Source: Malachius bipustulatus (taxonomy: Eukaryota; Arthropoda; Insecta; Coleoptera; Melyridae). Taken from it: a DNA stretch of 64,000 bases. The stretch spans positions 3,720,001 to 3,784,000 of the forward strand of contig OU342631.1 of the NCBI GenBank assembly GCA_910589415.1. The letters are read 5' to 3'. The notes beneath the pieces are model-generated. The model made no database searches, was not told where the DNA came from, and was given only the letters and a program-made list of their open reading frames with translations. A program made the position numbers and the translations under genes. Positions 23,922 to 36,200 of the stretch are shown here, piece after piece (position 1 is the first letter of the stretch; each line of letters begins with the position of its first letter).

Positions 23922-24840
23922 TTTTAGGTGCTATAGGTGCTATAAAAAATTAAAATTTCAAGCATCTGAACACTGACGTTAAGGTCATTGAATTGATGTT
24001 AAGTACCAAAAATTATTTTTCTTTCAGTGTAGCTAATGACCTCCCATACAACTGGTAGATCTCCTAAAACTTTAGGTACTCTTGTACCTATTCTTATTAA
24101 TAAATTGACTAGACACTAAGCAATTTGGTGAATTCCTTATAAGAACCTTGTTCTTTCTTCAGTAAACTGTTAGAAATTCATACAATAAGATGGTAAATGG
24201 AAATCAAATTTTGATATCATTAGGTGATTGAGATACCTGTTAAGTAGATACTTAATAAATAATTTGTATGATATAAAAATATTGTGATTCAGTGAGTACT
24301 TACCAGTTGAAGTAAATCACTGTTTTTTAGATTTATTTATTTTCTGTGTAACTAATATGCAATGTGTTAAGACAGTGGTCTACTACTTATGTCCTTTGGA
24401 TTCCTACTTGATTCTTCTTATTGAAAGAAAATATATTTTCAATTATTACATGGTGTTACTTTATTCTAAGACCCCATTTAAAACCTTAAAGGGCTTTGAC
24501 AGTTGGTCTTGTACAATTTCCTGAGTTAACAGAAAAATTTTATATGCCCTTGGGGTATAATTTCCAATCAAAAATATGTCAAAGTCTTTCTAATTTTGAG
24601 AAAGGTTTTGAAGTACCGTTAGTTCAGTTAGCTGTGTACATTTTGGTGCACATTTTCTGGAGTTCTCTCAAATGTTGCTCTGCCTTCCTTTATCTTCTTC
24701 CAGATTTCCTATCTTGTTGCTGATAATTATGGCAGGCTATTGTTTATAGTGCCTTTGATTGTTATTTGTAAGTCCCTTTATGACCAAAATATAAAACAAA
24801 AATACAACCACAATAAACTAACAGGTATTTTTTTACAAAA
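23657..24840. other. 3' flank of gene A
   Basis: 3' UTR and intergenic AT-rich sequence with an (AT)n tract at 23903-23923. No other feature seen. Confidence 0.5.
23824..23829 (+). promoter_or_regulatory. Likely polyadenylation signal of gene A
   Basis: AATAAA about 170 nt after the gene A stop codon, followed by a second overlapping AATAAA. The position suits a compact 3' UTR. No transcript evidence. Confidence 0.5.
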
Positions 24841-24844
24841 CCAG

Positions 24845-25921
24845 GGGGGAACTGGAGAACCTAGAAAGCTAGGGTTGAAGACGAACCCCAGTGTAGCAAA
24901 ACCCGGGACCAGCAAGGAACTGAAACAACGTAAAAAAAATAAGAACCTGCACTAAGGTTCTCAGGAGTGCAGCTTAGAGGGGACTTTCTCATGACTTCCT
25001 GCGCTGACCAGACCACAAAGGACTGGCTGGTGCGGGTGGTCAGGGAAATGGAACCCTGGTCAGGAGCGAAACTTAGCACCAAGGACGTTCCGAAATCTAC
25101 AGGAGCACTAGTGTGGACAGCAGGGAACCTGCACCAAGGTTCTCAGAAGTGCAGCTTAAAGGGGACTCTTTCTCATGGCTTCCTGCGCTGACCAGGCCAC
25201 AGAGGACTGGCTGGTGCGCGTGGTCAGGGAAATGGAACCCTGGTCAGGAGCGAAACTTATCACCAAGGACGTTCCGAAACCTATAAGAGCACTAGTGTGG
25301 ATACCAGGGACCCAAGAGGAACCAGAAAAATCCAAAGAAGACTGGGAATATACAAAACCCAGGACTAAAACCAGAAACGTGGATCCTAGTGGACTGGAAA
25401 CCTGTCACAAAAGGTCAACAACTAATTTTCCTCATGAGAGAAAACCTATGGGAGAAAATATAGCAACTTCAATGCAGACCTTAACTAAACCTAACTAGCG
25501 TGCTGTTCACGCGACTAGGTGGGTAAAGGGAAGAGGGAGCAGAGAAGATGGAACTGAAAAAGCTGAGTAAACACCAGCTGAGATGGGCAATTGGACTTTT
25601 AACAAGACATTGCCCACTAATGAAACACCTCACAATAATAGGAGTGAAAAATAACCCAGATTACAGGAGTTGCGGGGAGGGGGAGGAAACCCCATCCATT
25701 TAATGTGTGAATGTCCAGCACTAGAGGGAACTAGACTTCTAATAATTTGGGACCGAAATCAGAATCAAAAGAAATAGAACAAGGATCCATTGGACTCATA
25801 CTGAAATACTTTCGGGAGACGGGACTGATGAGATAATTATCCAAAGGGGTACAATAAGCGCAAGCTTCAGTACAAGGGCTTTGAACCTACCCTAGAAGTA
25901 CCTACTAATAATAATAACAGG
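24845..25921 (+). mobile_element. RNase H-type LINE copy 2, rearranged 3' part
   Basis: Same family as 7955-11085, in opposite orientation. 24967-25500 carries WLVRVVREMEPWSGAKLIT and [20 protein letters not shown] (DUF4780-like). 25560-25700 carries [19 protein letters not shown] and CGEGEETPS, after which frame is lost. It ends in (taa)n at about 25909-25919. A 182-bp segment is tandemly duplicated (24943 and 25125). It is defective and lacks RT. Confidence 0.78.
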
Positions 25922-26400
25922 TATTTTTAAAATGTCATTAGATGAGTGACAGGTTTCCTTAAAAAGGTGTGAATTATAAAAAAAATAGTTTTTAGATATC
26001 TTCTAAAAAGCTTTTCAATATGAACATGTTACTTTTCAATGGTTCAGTGAAATAAACTTTATATCAAGGATGCAGCAAGGTAGGTGGAATTATTATTAAT
26101 AGACTACCTATATTATAATATTGTCTGTATTTTTCGGTTTATGTTATTCCATTATTCTCCTAGAATGAGAGCAGACAAGATGCAAAGCTTGAGTAGTGAT
26201 TTAATATTTTTAGGTAATTGAGCACGATAATTGAGTAGGTACCTAATCCAAGATTTAAGATTAGATCTATAGATTAAGATCAGTGCTATAGTACTTTTCT
26301 CGCTTGTTTCTGTCTTATTGAAATTAGAGTTTTCTTGTTCTATTTAAAGACTTCTGGTTTCTTTTTCTTCTTCATTTCTATTTTTCAGCTTTCTTAATAG
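25922..26400. other. Intergenic, no feature seen
   Basis: AT-rich sequence between the LINE and the psq-like fragment; no supportable ORF. Confidence 0.5.
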
Positions 26401-26566
26401 CGATTTCTCTCTTTCTTTTGGGCACTTTTTTCTTCCTTCTGGATACAATCCCGTGTTTTTATAGTACAAAGTGGTACGAGGGACATTAAATTTTCTACTA
26501 GCAGTTTTAATAGCCATCCCATTTTTTACAGCGACTGAGGCCCGTTTTCCTTCTTTGTATTGTCAT
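26400..26566 (-). pseudogene. Fragment with psq/CENP-B-type helix-turn-helix
   Basis: Minus-strand reading QYKEGKRASVAVKNGMAIKT then ASRKFNVPRTTLYYKNTG and a basic tail (KKCPKEREKSLLRKL). The pattern 'V..GM.I..A...F.VPR.TL' is the psq HTH used by pogo-like transposases and some retroelement-associated proteins. No start or downstream domain is evident, so it is probably a transposon remnant. 26600-26850 may contain more of it in degraded form. Confidence 0.6.
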
Positions 26567-27050
26567 GTTAAGTTTATACTAGGGATACTCCTTTGGGTCT
26601 TTAATGCAGTGGTTTCCCGGTGCTTTCTTCATATCCATGCCTTCAGGCAGAAGAACCTTTTATTTTGGTTCTTCCGCCTTTTGGAACGATTTCTCATTCC
26701 AGGGACAAGAATGTGCCCCATCTCTCACTAGCTCTTCCAGCCGTAGCTGTTGGCTAGTTAGAGGTAATTGCTTATTCCGGCAATCATTCGGTCGACAGAG
26801 CCTCGTTTGTTATCTAGCAGGGTGCACCGCGAGCAGGTGAGGTTGTCTTTTGGGTTGGCTTGGTTTGCCATCACCCCTTACACCCCAAACGTAACTTGTT
26901 CTTTTGAAATGTGATCACTCTGGCTACTTTTGTGATCACGATTCGTAATCCCCTTACCACCTACTATTATACTATAATAATATACTACTATTAACATATT
27001 TTTTTGTTAATGCTGCATCCGAATTTAAAGTGAATTTATATACGTTTCAG

Positions 27051-27123
27051 GTAATCATGAATTAAGTTATGAATTAAAATGTAACTCCTTGCAATTAAGT
27101 TATTAAGTTACGTATTTCGTGGG
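27051..27123 (+). promoter_or_regulatory. Possible 5' UTR segment of gene B after a splice acceptor
   Basis: A good acceptor (tatacgtttcag, ending 27050) lies 73 nt before the proposed ATG. The intervening bases carry a short upstream ATG quickly closed by TAA. This suggests a noncoding first exon further upstream, which was not identified. Confidence 0.35.
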
Positions 27124-27200
27124 ATGGATGCGACGTCAAAGTTGTTGAGAGACCCTAATCCTAGAGAACATTCATTTCCTCTGTCATCGGTCACTTTCTG
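27124..27200 (+). CDS. Gene B coding exon 1
   Basis: 77 nt encoding [18 protein letters not shown] and on to a split Trp codon, donor gtaggt. The NPRE motif is the conserved N-terminal signature of short ABCC proteins. Joining TG to G of exon 2 gives W followed by YTIRTF, parallel to genes A and C. Confidence 0.9.
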
Positions 27201-30200
27201 GTAGGTACCTAATAATAATTATTTATGTACCAAAGGCATTACATAGATGATAATGCTCGGAAGTCGACTTGATTAAATCCGAGGGCGTTTGGCTCGAGGG
27301 AAGGATGCCGATCGATGGACATTATCATTCAATAATTGCCAGTGATACATACTTGACTTTAGTTTTTAATTACATCTCGAAAATTACATACATGCAATTA
27401 CATATTTTGAATTTTTGAATTTTGAATGACTGTTTGGATTCCCGCTTTGAATGTTTGATTTGAATTTAAAGTTCCCCCGCCCTGATTTCAAATAAAATGG
27501 CCAACATTACTTACTTACGTTTGTGATCGTTGTTTTACATTGGCTCGTGATTTACCTGGGCTCGTGTTCGTCTAGTTTTTCACCTTGTTTGGACCTTCTG
27601 TTGTGTTCGTAGTAACCTCTTACCTTGTTATTGGTTCTTTTATACACAGACATGAAGTAAAAGGTGGGAGATTTGAGATTAGTGAAACAAAATAATTTTA
27701 AAAACACCTACTTTATTCTAAGAGAAACCTAGCAGTGCCTTTATTACGCTCGACTGGGATTCACGAGCAAAAGAGCGTGGCCGAGAAAATCTCGATCATT
27801 ATCCCGAAATGAAAAGAATCAACGGTGGTTTGAAAAGCGTAGATCAATCGTCTCGACAACTGTCACCAAAACTAATCAACCCTCTTTCATTCTGACTCAT
27901 TTGCGCGAATCATTTTAAACAGAAGCATTACCATAGAAATCTAGGTCTTCAAGATAACCATGGGAATGGGTTTTGTTAGTAGACAGTGTAACGAGGTCAG
28001 TGATTAGGAGGCAACCCGCCTATAGTTGGGAGGGTCCCTTTCCAGAGTCCGATGGTTAGGAGGCAATCTGTTGGCTGTTTAATTGATCCCCTCGTGGCAA
28101 GGACAAAAATGTTAGTTAGATTCACATTTAAATCACAGGTAAATCACGAGCCAAGGTAAAACCACGATCTCAAACAGTAAGTAATGTTGGTCATTTTATT
28201 TGAAATCGGGGCGGGTTAATCTTTAAATTCAAACATCCAAGAATTTCAGGGCGGGAAAACCTCAAATTCAAAGCAAGCATTAGAGCGGGAATCCAAACAG
28301 TCATTCATGACAGACAAGTTGACATTTCAAACGTCAATGAGGTTCTTCTTTTTCAACCATTCAGTTTAAAGGAAGCCACATTACTGAATTTTCTGCGCAT
28401 GACGCAGGATCTCCATTTTTAAAGGTATGTTACACTACAAACTTGAACCTTGACAAAACATATAGACTGGAAGAAATTAAAATTACCCCACAATTTTCCC
28501 GCTAGAGCCATTATTGAACACAAATTGACTGTATTAAATTATTCCAAGGTAAATTTATATTTAAGTATTTGCAAGTACCTACGTAAGTATTGTAGCTAAG
28601 TGCAGAAAAATATCATTAAGAGACTTTTCTTGAACTAAAAGGAATCTCTATTTTTCTAGGTATACTATACGAACATTTATTAAAGGCTATAAACGTGATC
28701 TTCAACAATCAGATTTAACGGAAACACTTACAGAACATAAGTCTGCCAGACTGGGAAATAAAATGGAAAAAGCATGGAACTATGAAGAGGAAAAGGCGAA
28801 GCAAGCTAAAAGACATCCATCGTTGAAAAAAGTTATAATTAAAGTTTTTCGCCGGGAATTTATCACATATAATAATAATAATAATAATATCTTTATTTTC
28901 TTTCTGACAAACAATGTTTGTATAGAATTGGTCAAGTAGGTATAAGCGTTCTTAAAGCTAACAAACAAATAGCTAACAAAAAAAATTACAATGTTGGAAC
29001 ATGAATAAAACAAATAAAGCAAATACAGAAACTGACAATCACAAACTTAAAATACCACACCTAAATCACAGTTAAACCACATCAAGATGTCAAGAATTCC
29101 TCCACAGAATAAAAACAGTCTCTCAGTAAATAAGTTGTAAGTAGTGACTTAAAAGACTTTAGCGATTTAGACATTTTAATTTCTAAAGGCAACTTATTAA
29201 AAAGCCTCTGCCCCATTACAGCTGGTGAATTATATAGGGTGTTATGTTTTGAAAACGGGACATAAAGACTACTGCACTGTCTTGTGTTAATTCCGTGGAC
29301 TTGACCACTTGTAGTGAAAGAGTTCAAATTATTATATATAAAGACACAAGTTTCAAAAATATACAAACTAGGCAATGTCAACAGTTCAAATCTCTTGAAA
29401 TATTCTCTGCAACTAGTGCCACGGGCAACCCGAGCCATACATCTAACTATCTTTTTTTGTGAAATAAATACACTATTAACACTAGTTGACATCCCCCAGA
29501 AGCACAATCCGTATCTAAGACGCGATTCTGCCTGAGCATAATATAGCATAATCAGCTGTTTCTCCGTGAGCACCGTTCTTAAATTCCTAAACAAGAAATA
29601 AATCGAGTTCAGCTTAGATACAACCGCCTCGCAGTGTCCCCCCCAGTCGAGACATTCATCAATATGCAAGCCCAAAAACTTCACAGAGGAAGCAGAGCTC
29701 ACATGTTGACCATTGATCCTCACATCGATTGCCTGTATAACTCTCTGTCTGTTATGAAAATGGAGCGACTGCGTCTTCTCTGCATTAAGATAAAGTGAAT
29801 TTCTACAGAACCAATCATAGAGTCCAGATAAGAGATGATTGCAGCTATGTTCAAGCATATCAGATCTGTCACTCACAAGGAGAGACGTATCATCAGCATA
29901 CAACGTAAAATGGACAGATGAACTAATCGATACAATGTCGTTGATGTAAAGTAGAAATAAAATTGGGCCCATAATTGATCCCTGGGGAACCCCAACATCA
30001 ATATCCAGAAAATCCGACCTACATGGTCCCCCGGCAGCAGACAGACTGACGTACTGACGGCGCCCTTTCAAAAAGGATTTGACCCAGTTTAGTGCCCGAC
30101 CACGAATACCGTAATTATACAGCTTACCAATCAGTATTTTATGATCGACGCAGTCAAACGCCCTGCTGAGATCGCAAAATATCCCAACAGGGCACTCACC

Positions 30201-33200
30201 CGCGTCAATCAACTTTGTCAGTGTTTCATAAAAGGAGTGTACTGCGCTTGAAGTCGATCTGTTTTTAAGGAACCCATGCTGACTCTCAGTAATTACCCTA
30301 TTTGTCTGCAAATAGGTGTGAAGCCTTTCCAGATAACTGTATTCAAATATTTTAGAAAATACCGACGGGATAGTTACAGGACGATAATTTCCTATTTTTT
30401 GTGGATCACCTTTCTTGTGCAACGGAACTACCTTCCCGACCTTTATATAATCGGGAAGATCACCGCTACAAAACGAGAGATTTACCAAGTGAGTCAAAGG
30501 TGATATCAAAAATGGCACAACAAGTTTAACCATGAATGGCCGGTATGTCATCAAAACCAGATGATCTTACATTCTTCATCTTACGCATCAAGAGTTCACC
30601 TAATTCACCCGGAGTAAATGGACAAAGTTTAAAAGGGCGTATCGTGCAATTCATATCACTATCTCCATACACAATCGGATCAGCTGAACTCCCATTCATG
30701 TTCGAAATCACCTCCAACGGTGCGTCCCTAAAGAACACATTAAAGGTGTTGGCTATCATAGAAGAATCTTGAATTAATTCTCCCTTATCCGATTTCAAGA
30801 TTATATCCTTCCTACCAATATTATTCACAGAGAAGTCTTTAATCAATTTCCATGCACTTTTTGTTGGATTATCTGAATTTTCTACAATATCTTGATAATA
30901 TTTTTTTCTAACAGATTTTAAAAGTGCGGTGTGCGTTTTTCTTTTTCTGGTGTAATATTCGCGTAATGCTGGAAACGTCCGTGACAAAGCATGCAAATTC
31001 TTCAACTCAATACTTGACCCTCTAACGTCTCTAATGACCCTCTAATATGGAGTAGTACTTTTGACCAGCGAGCTTATTAGGTATGGATACTCAGCGGAAA
31101 TAAAAAAGCTGTTTCCCGAGTTCAAACATCAGATGTTTTGATGATCAAATATTTAATAAAATTTTGATTTTTAAAATTGGTTAGCTTAGAAATCAGAGAT
31201 CAGCCAGATGAAGGAAAATATTTTAAGGATTACATTTCTTTTTTGTAGGATGATACAGCCTCTAGCGCTGGGAAGATTAATCTTATTTTATGATCATAAC
31301 CAAACTGAAGTTACGAAAAATGAAGCATGTCTTTGTGCTGGGTTAGTCGTTTTAGCAACGTTGATAAGGGTGTTGATGATTCATCCATTAATGTTAGCTA
31401 TCAGTCATCTGGGAATGAAAATTCGAGTGGCCTGTTGCTCGTTAATATATAGGAAATCTTTAAAGTTGAGCAAAGCTGCCTTGGGAGAAACCACTATAGG
31501 GCAGATAATCAATTTACTTTCAAACGATGTTAACAGATTTGATCTAGCACTATCGTTTGTTCATTATATTTGGGTTGGACCTGCGAGCGCTCTTCTCGCA
31601 ACTTATTTCATTTCTCGTCTCGTCGGTGTAATTCCAGCAATAGCTGGAATAATGAATTTATTCCTCTTTGTTCCTCTTCAAAGTGAGTAAAAACAATTTT
31701 TTTTTGTTTGTTTTTTAATTATTTTTGTCCGAAGTATTTCTGGGAAGGACAATAGCTGTGTATCGTCAAAGAACAGCTATTCGAACTGATGAAAGAGTGC
31801 GGCTTATGAATGAAATAATATGTGGCATCCAAGTTATAAAAATGTATACTTGGGAGTTATCATTTGCTCGTTTAATAAATTCAGCGAGAAAGTAAGTATG
31901 TGTAAATATAAGTTAATATGGCAGGAATAAAAGCAAAAAAAATCTTTTCAGGTATGAAATAAGTTCAATTCGTACTGCTTCATATTTAAGAGGAATAATG
32001 ATCTCATTCACGCTTTTTATCACCAGAATTTCGATTTTTGTTACTTTATTAAGTTTCGTATTATTAGGAAATAACATAACAGCGTCAAAAAGCTTTGTTG
32101 TAATTTCATTTTATAGTATACTGATGCAAACTATGACTATATTCGTTCCTCAAGGATTGGCTCAGATAGCCGAAGTTGAAGTCTCCATAAGACGTCTTAA
32201 TAATTTTATGCTTTATGAAGAAAGAACGAATTTGGATATAAACGATGTAAATACCAGAGAAGATAATTTCACACACACCGATCAAAATGACGGCTTAAAA
32301 AATGTAACTGTAAATGAAGACAGAGAGACAAGTGAACAATCACAAAGTCAGTCTGAAACTTTTAATAGATCTGATATTATGAACAGCACAACTGAAGAGG
32401 CCTCAAGTAAAGATTTCGAAATTGAGAGTTTTAATGGAAACTCGAACAATGTAAATACAAATATTGTGGATACGAATAATTCTGATAATATTATAAATTT
32501 TGGAGTTTTTCTTTCGCATGCTACAGCTAAATGGAAGAAATCTTCCAAAGGAAATACTATTACAGATATAACCATTGCGACCACCCCAGGAAAACTGTTA
32601 GCTATAGTGGGCCCAGTTGGCAGTGGCAAAACAAGTTTATTACATATTATACTGAAAGAATTACCTCTCATTGGAGGTAGTCTAAAAATTGTTGGAGAAA
32701 TAAGTTACGCCTCGCAGGAGCCATGGTTATTTGCAGGTAGTGTGAGGCAGAACATACTATTTGGTTTGCCAATGGAGAGTTCAAGATATAAAACAGTAAT
32801 AAAAAGATGCGCTTTACGACGTGATTTTGATCTTTTGCCACATGGAGATTATACAATTGTCGGAGATAAAGGTGTCTCTCTAAGTGGTGGTCAAAGAGCT
32901 AGAATTAATTTAGCTAGGGCAGTTTATAAAGAAGCGGACATTTATCTTCTAGATGATCCTCTTTCAGCTGTGGATATACAGGTTGGACAGGAATTGTTTG
33001 ATAAATGCATTGCGGGTTACTTGAGACACAAAACAGTCATTCTCATTACTCACCAATTGCAATACCTAGAAGAGGTGGATAAAATTGTCTACTTGGATAA
33101 TGGAATTATAAAAGCAACAGGTAGGTGTTGATATATTTAATCGCTACAAAAAAATGTAACAATTATTTGTGAATCACGCTCTCAGCGAAATTTCTTTTCA

Positions 33201-36200
33201 AAAATGCCTACATAACTATTTATTATTATCATTTATTGGAAATTAAATCTAAATCGAAAAATTAGATTTTCACTTGCTTATAATTCCGAAACTAGATAAT
33301 TTAAACTCCAACTGTAAAAACCATTCTTAAGGGATTTTCTCAGACAATATCAAAATGAAATAATATTCAGGATGTCCCATTAAAAATAAAATACGATGTT
33401 GTGATTTCTAAGCCAAGTATAAAAAATATAACGACATTGAAATTAAATTAAAAAATTGATCTGTTTTTCGATTTTTCTCAAAACTCAAAATTTTAAGATT
33501 TATTGGATTGGTTCCATAATTTAGCCGCTTACTGTATAGGCGAATTGCCTATAGTATTTCATAATAATTATTAATGGTTGGCCTTTTGTTCTATACGGTT
33601 TTTACCCTACGGTAAATTTTTTCAATGGGATTGTTGGTAACAATCCCAAAAATTAAGCAGGAATCTGTGGTAACTCATTGAAGTTGAACCTCACAATTTC
33701 CCTATGTATAAACGTTCTGTCTTGGCACGGTGTGTGTGCGGTGTGCGTCTATAAAAGTCTGATTTGTCTTGTGCACGTGATTTCCTGTAATCCTGTATTA
33801 TACCTACAGGCTGGAAACTTTGTAAGTGGGTCATAGGAATTTAACACGTAAATTCAGCTGTGTGCAAATAATTTATTTTTTATTTACTTATTTTATTTAC
33901 TGGGCGAGAGTTATGGGACTGGGATTGGCCGACTCAATGCATCGGCTTTCGCCCTCGGTGCGCTCAGTACACGCACGTAGGTTGCCCGGTCCTGTCCTGT
34001 CTCTGGGGGCTCCCTACGCCCACCAGAGAAATGAAACGCGCGCTGGTCAGTACCCAGCCCGCGTCTCGCTGCCTGTTTGCCCGGTCGGTGAACTCAGTAC
34101 ATCCACCGTGGGGCGCTGGCTCCTGCTAGGCTCAGTACACCTGGCAGGAGTTGAATGCTTGATGGTCAGTACCCAAACAAGCACTGTCCGTTTTTCGGAT
34201 GTGCTCTACTTTTTTAGCCGGAGGCGGGGTGATAAGGTCGCTATCACCGCCGCAAAAACTCTGTTTTCGAAATATACAACAGAAAATTCCTTTTCATTTT
34301 CGAATTTACACTTATTTGCCGGTTATGTTGACATTGTGCATTGTTGTCATTGATGGATTATGTAATACGGGCATTCAAGTGATAAGAATTGATGAAATTA
34401 GATAGATTTATTTGTCAAATCTTTAAATTAGACAAGTTTAATTTAAATTACTTTCAAGATTTTTCTGAAAATTACACGTTGAACGCAGGCATCGGCAAAC
34501 CGCCTGTTTCGAGACCTGTAGTATAGACGGGCGTTTCATGATATTTTATTAGATGAGGCAGTCAAATAAACAAGTAAGTGAGTTTCCTCTTCCAGGTATC
34601 TACCCGTATTATAAAAGTCTCCCTTAGGGTAATTTCGTTTTTATTTTCTTTCACCTATTTGTTCTGAGTTTTATTTTATTTATTTTGAAATTTCTTGATG
34701 TTTTATTTATCATACCTTAGCTCAATTTTTTTTATTGCACTTTTTCACTTATTTCTCTTTCTTTTTTGGGCTTAAAATGACTGGTAAGGACTTTGAACCT
34801 TTTTGCCTATTTTTACGAAAAATGACTTGATTGTTTTTCTCAACTAATCATTTCCTCAACTGAACATTTTCCTCAACTACTATTTATTATAATAATAATA
34901 AAATGATTTCTTCAGGAATATTTATTCATGTTTATAAACCATTAAAACATAAATTTTGAGAATGTACATAATACAGAGATCAAAATACAATACTGATACA
35001 TAGTTGAAGTAAACCTGATACTTCAACCAGAAAGTGACTTCCTTGTAAATGAAAATTTTCATTTATTTTTTATTTTATTTGTACACCAGCTTTCTTTCTC
35101 TGAGTTAGTATCTTATTTTACCCACATCTTATTTTGACCCGTTTGTAAAACCTCCAATTCTAAACTTTTGGACCTGAAGTCAGTAGTTCCCTTAGTCCCT
35201 TTTAATTTATTTTTCCTCTGGTATGTCAACCAGATCCCAGACTTCACAAGTCTGAATAATAATGCCTCCTGTTCTAACTTGATCCCTTTTTATCCATTTA
35301 ATCCGTATAAAGCCTAATTTCGCGTGCTCCGAGACTCCCTGAGTGATCTGACAATGGATTTTATCATGAAAGAAGATATTATTGTGACAACTTGTCACAT
35401 TCCTGACGACTTGCTATACATTTGTGACGACCTGTCACATTTTCCTCTGACAAGTTGTCAGACCAGATAATCTCTTGTCACATGAATTGATTTGGTTTAT
35501 GCTGCCGGACTTTTTTGCAACGCAAATTATGATCTAGCAATGGATTTTATCATTTAACAAGAGATTATTGTCACAACTTGTCACATTCTTGACGACTTGC
35601 TACATTTGTGACGACCTGTCACATTTTTCCCTGACAATTTCCTCTCTCTTAGTCACATCTCTCAGATAATCTCTTGTCACATGAATTGATTTGGTTTGTG
35701 CTACCGGACTTTTTTGCAACCCCAATTTTGATCTAACAATGGATTTTATAATGTAACAAGAGCTTATTGTGACAACATGTCACATTCTTGACGACTTGCT
35801 ATATTTGTGACGACCTGTCACATTTTCCCCTGACATGATTTTCCCCTCTTGTCACATGAATTGATTTGGTTTGTGCAACTGGACTTTTTTGCAACCCAAA
35901 TTATGATCTGACAATGGATTTTATCATTTAACAAAATATTGTGACCACTTGTCACATTCCTGACGACTTGCTATACATTTATGACGACTTGTTACATTTC
36001 CTTTGACAAGTTTTCAAAACAGATAATAATATCTTGTCACATGAATTGATTTGGTTTGTGATGCCGGACTATTTATCTTTGAAAGTGTCCACCATTTTCC
36101 CCCTGGATATAAGAGATGGAACTAATGGACCATCGTGTAGAAAACAGAAGTTTAAAGTTTCGGATAAGACCCACGCATATAATGATTCATGAACATTCAT

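Noticed and set aside
29314..30772. Plus-strand frames inside 29314-30772
   Set aside because: Shadows of the LINE reverse transcriptase on the minus strand.
28871..31048. LINE treated as part of an intron of gene B
   Set aside because: No GT donor lies at the left junction and no AG acceptor at the right one, while exon 2 of both paralogues is continuous at this point.
33826..34353. 175-codon open frame on the plus strand within gene B intron 5
   Set aside because: It lies in a GC-rich block where long frames arise by chance, has biased low-information composition, no known domain and no splice context.
35345..36068. CRISPR-like array
   Set aside because: Units are long, contiguous and similar throughout with no unique spacers, and the sequence is eukaryotic.
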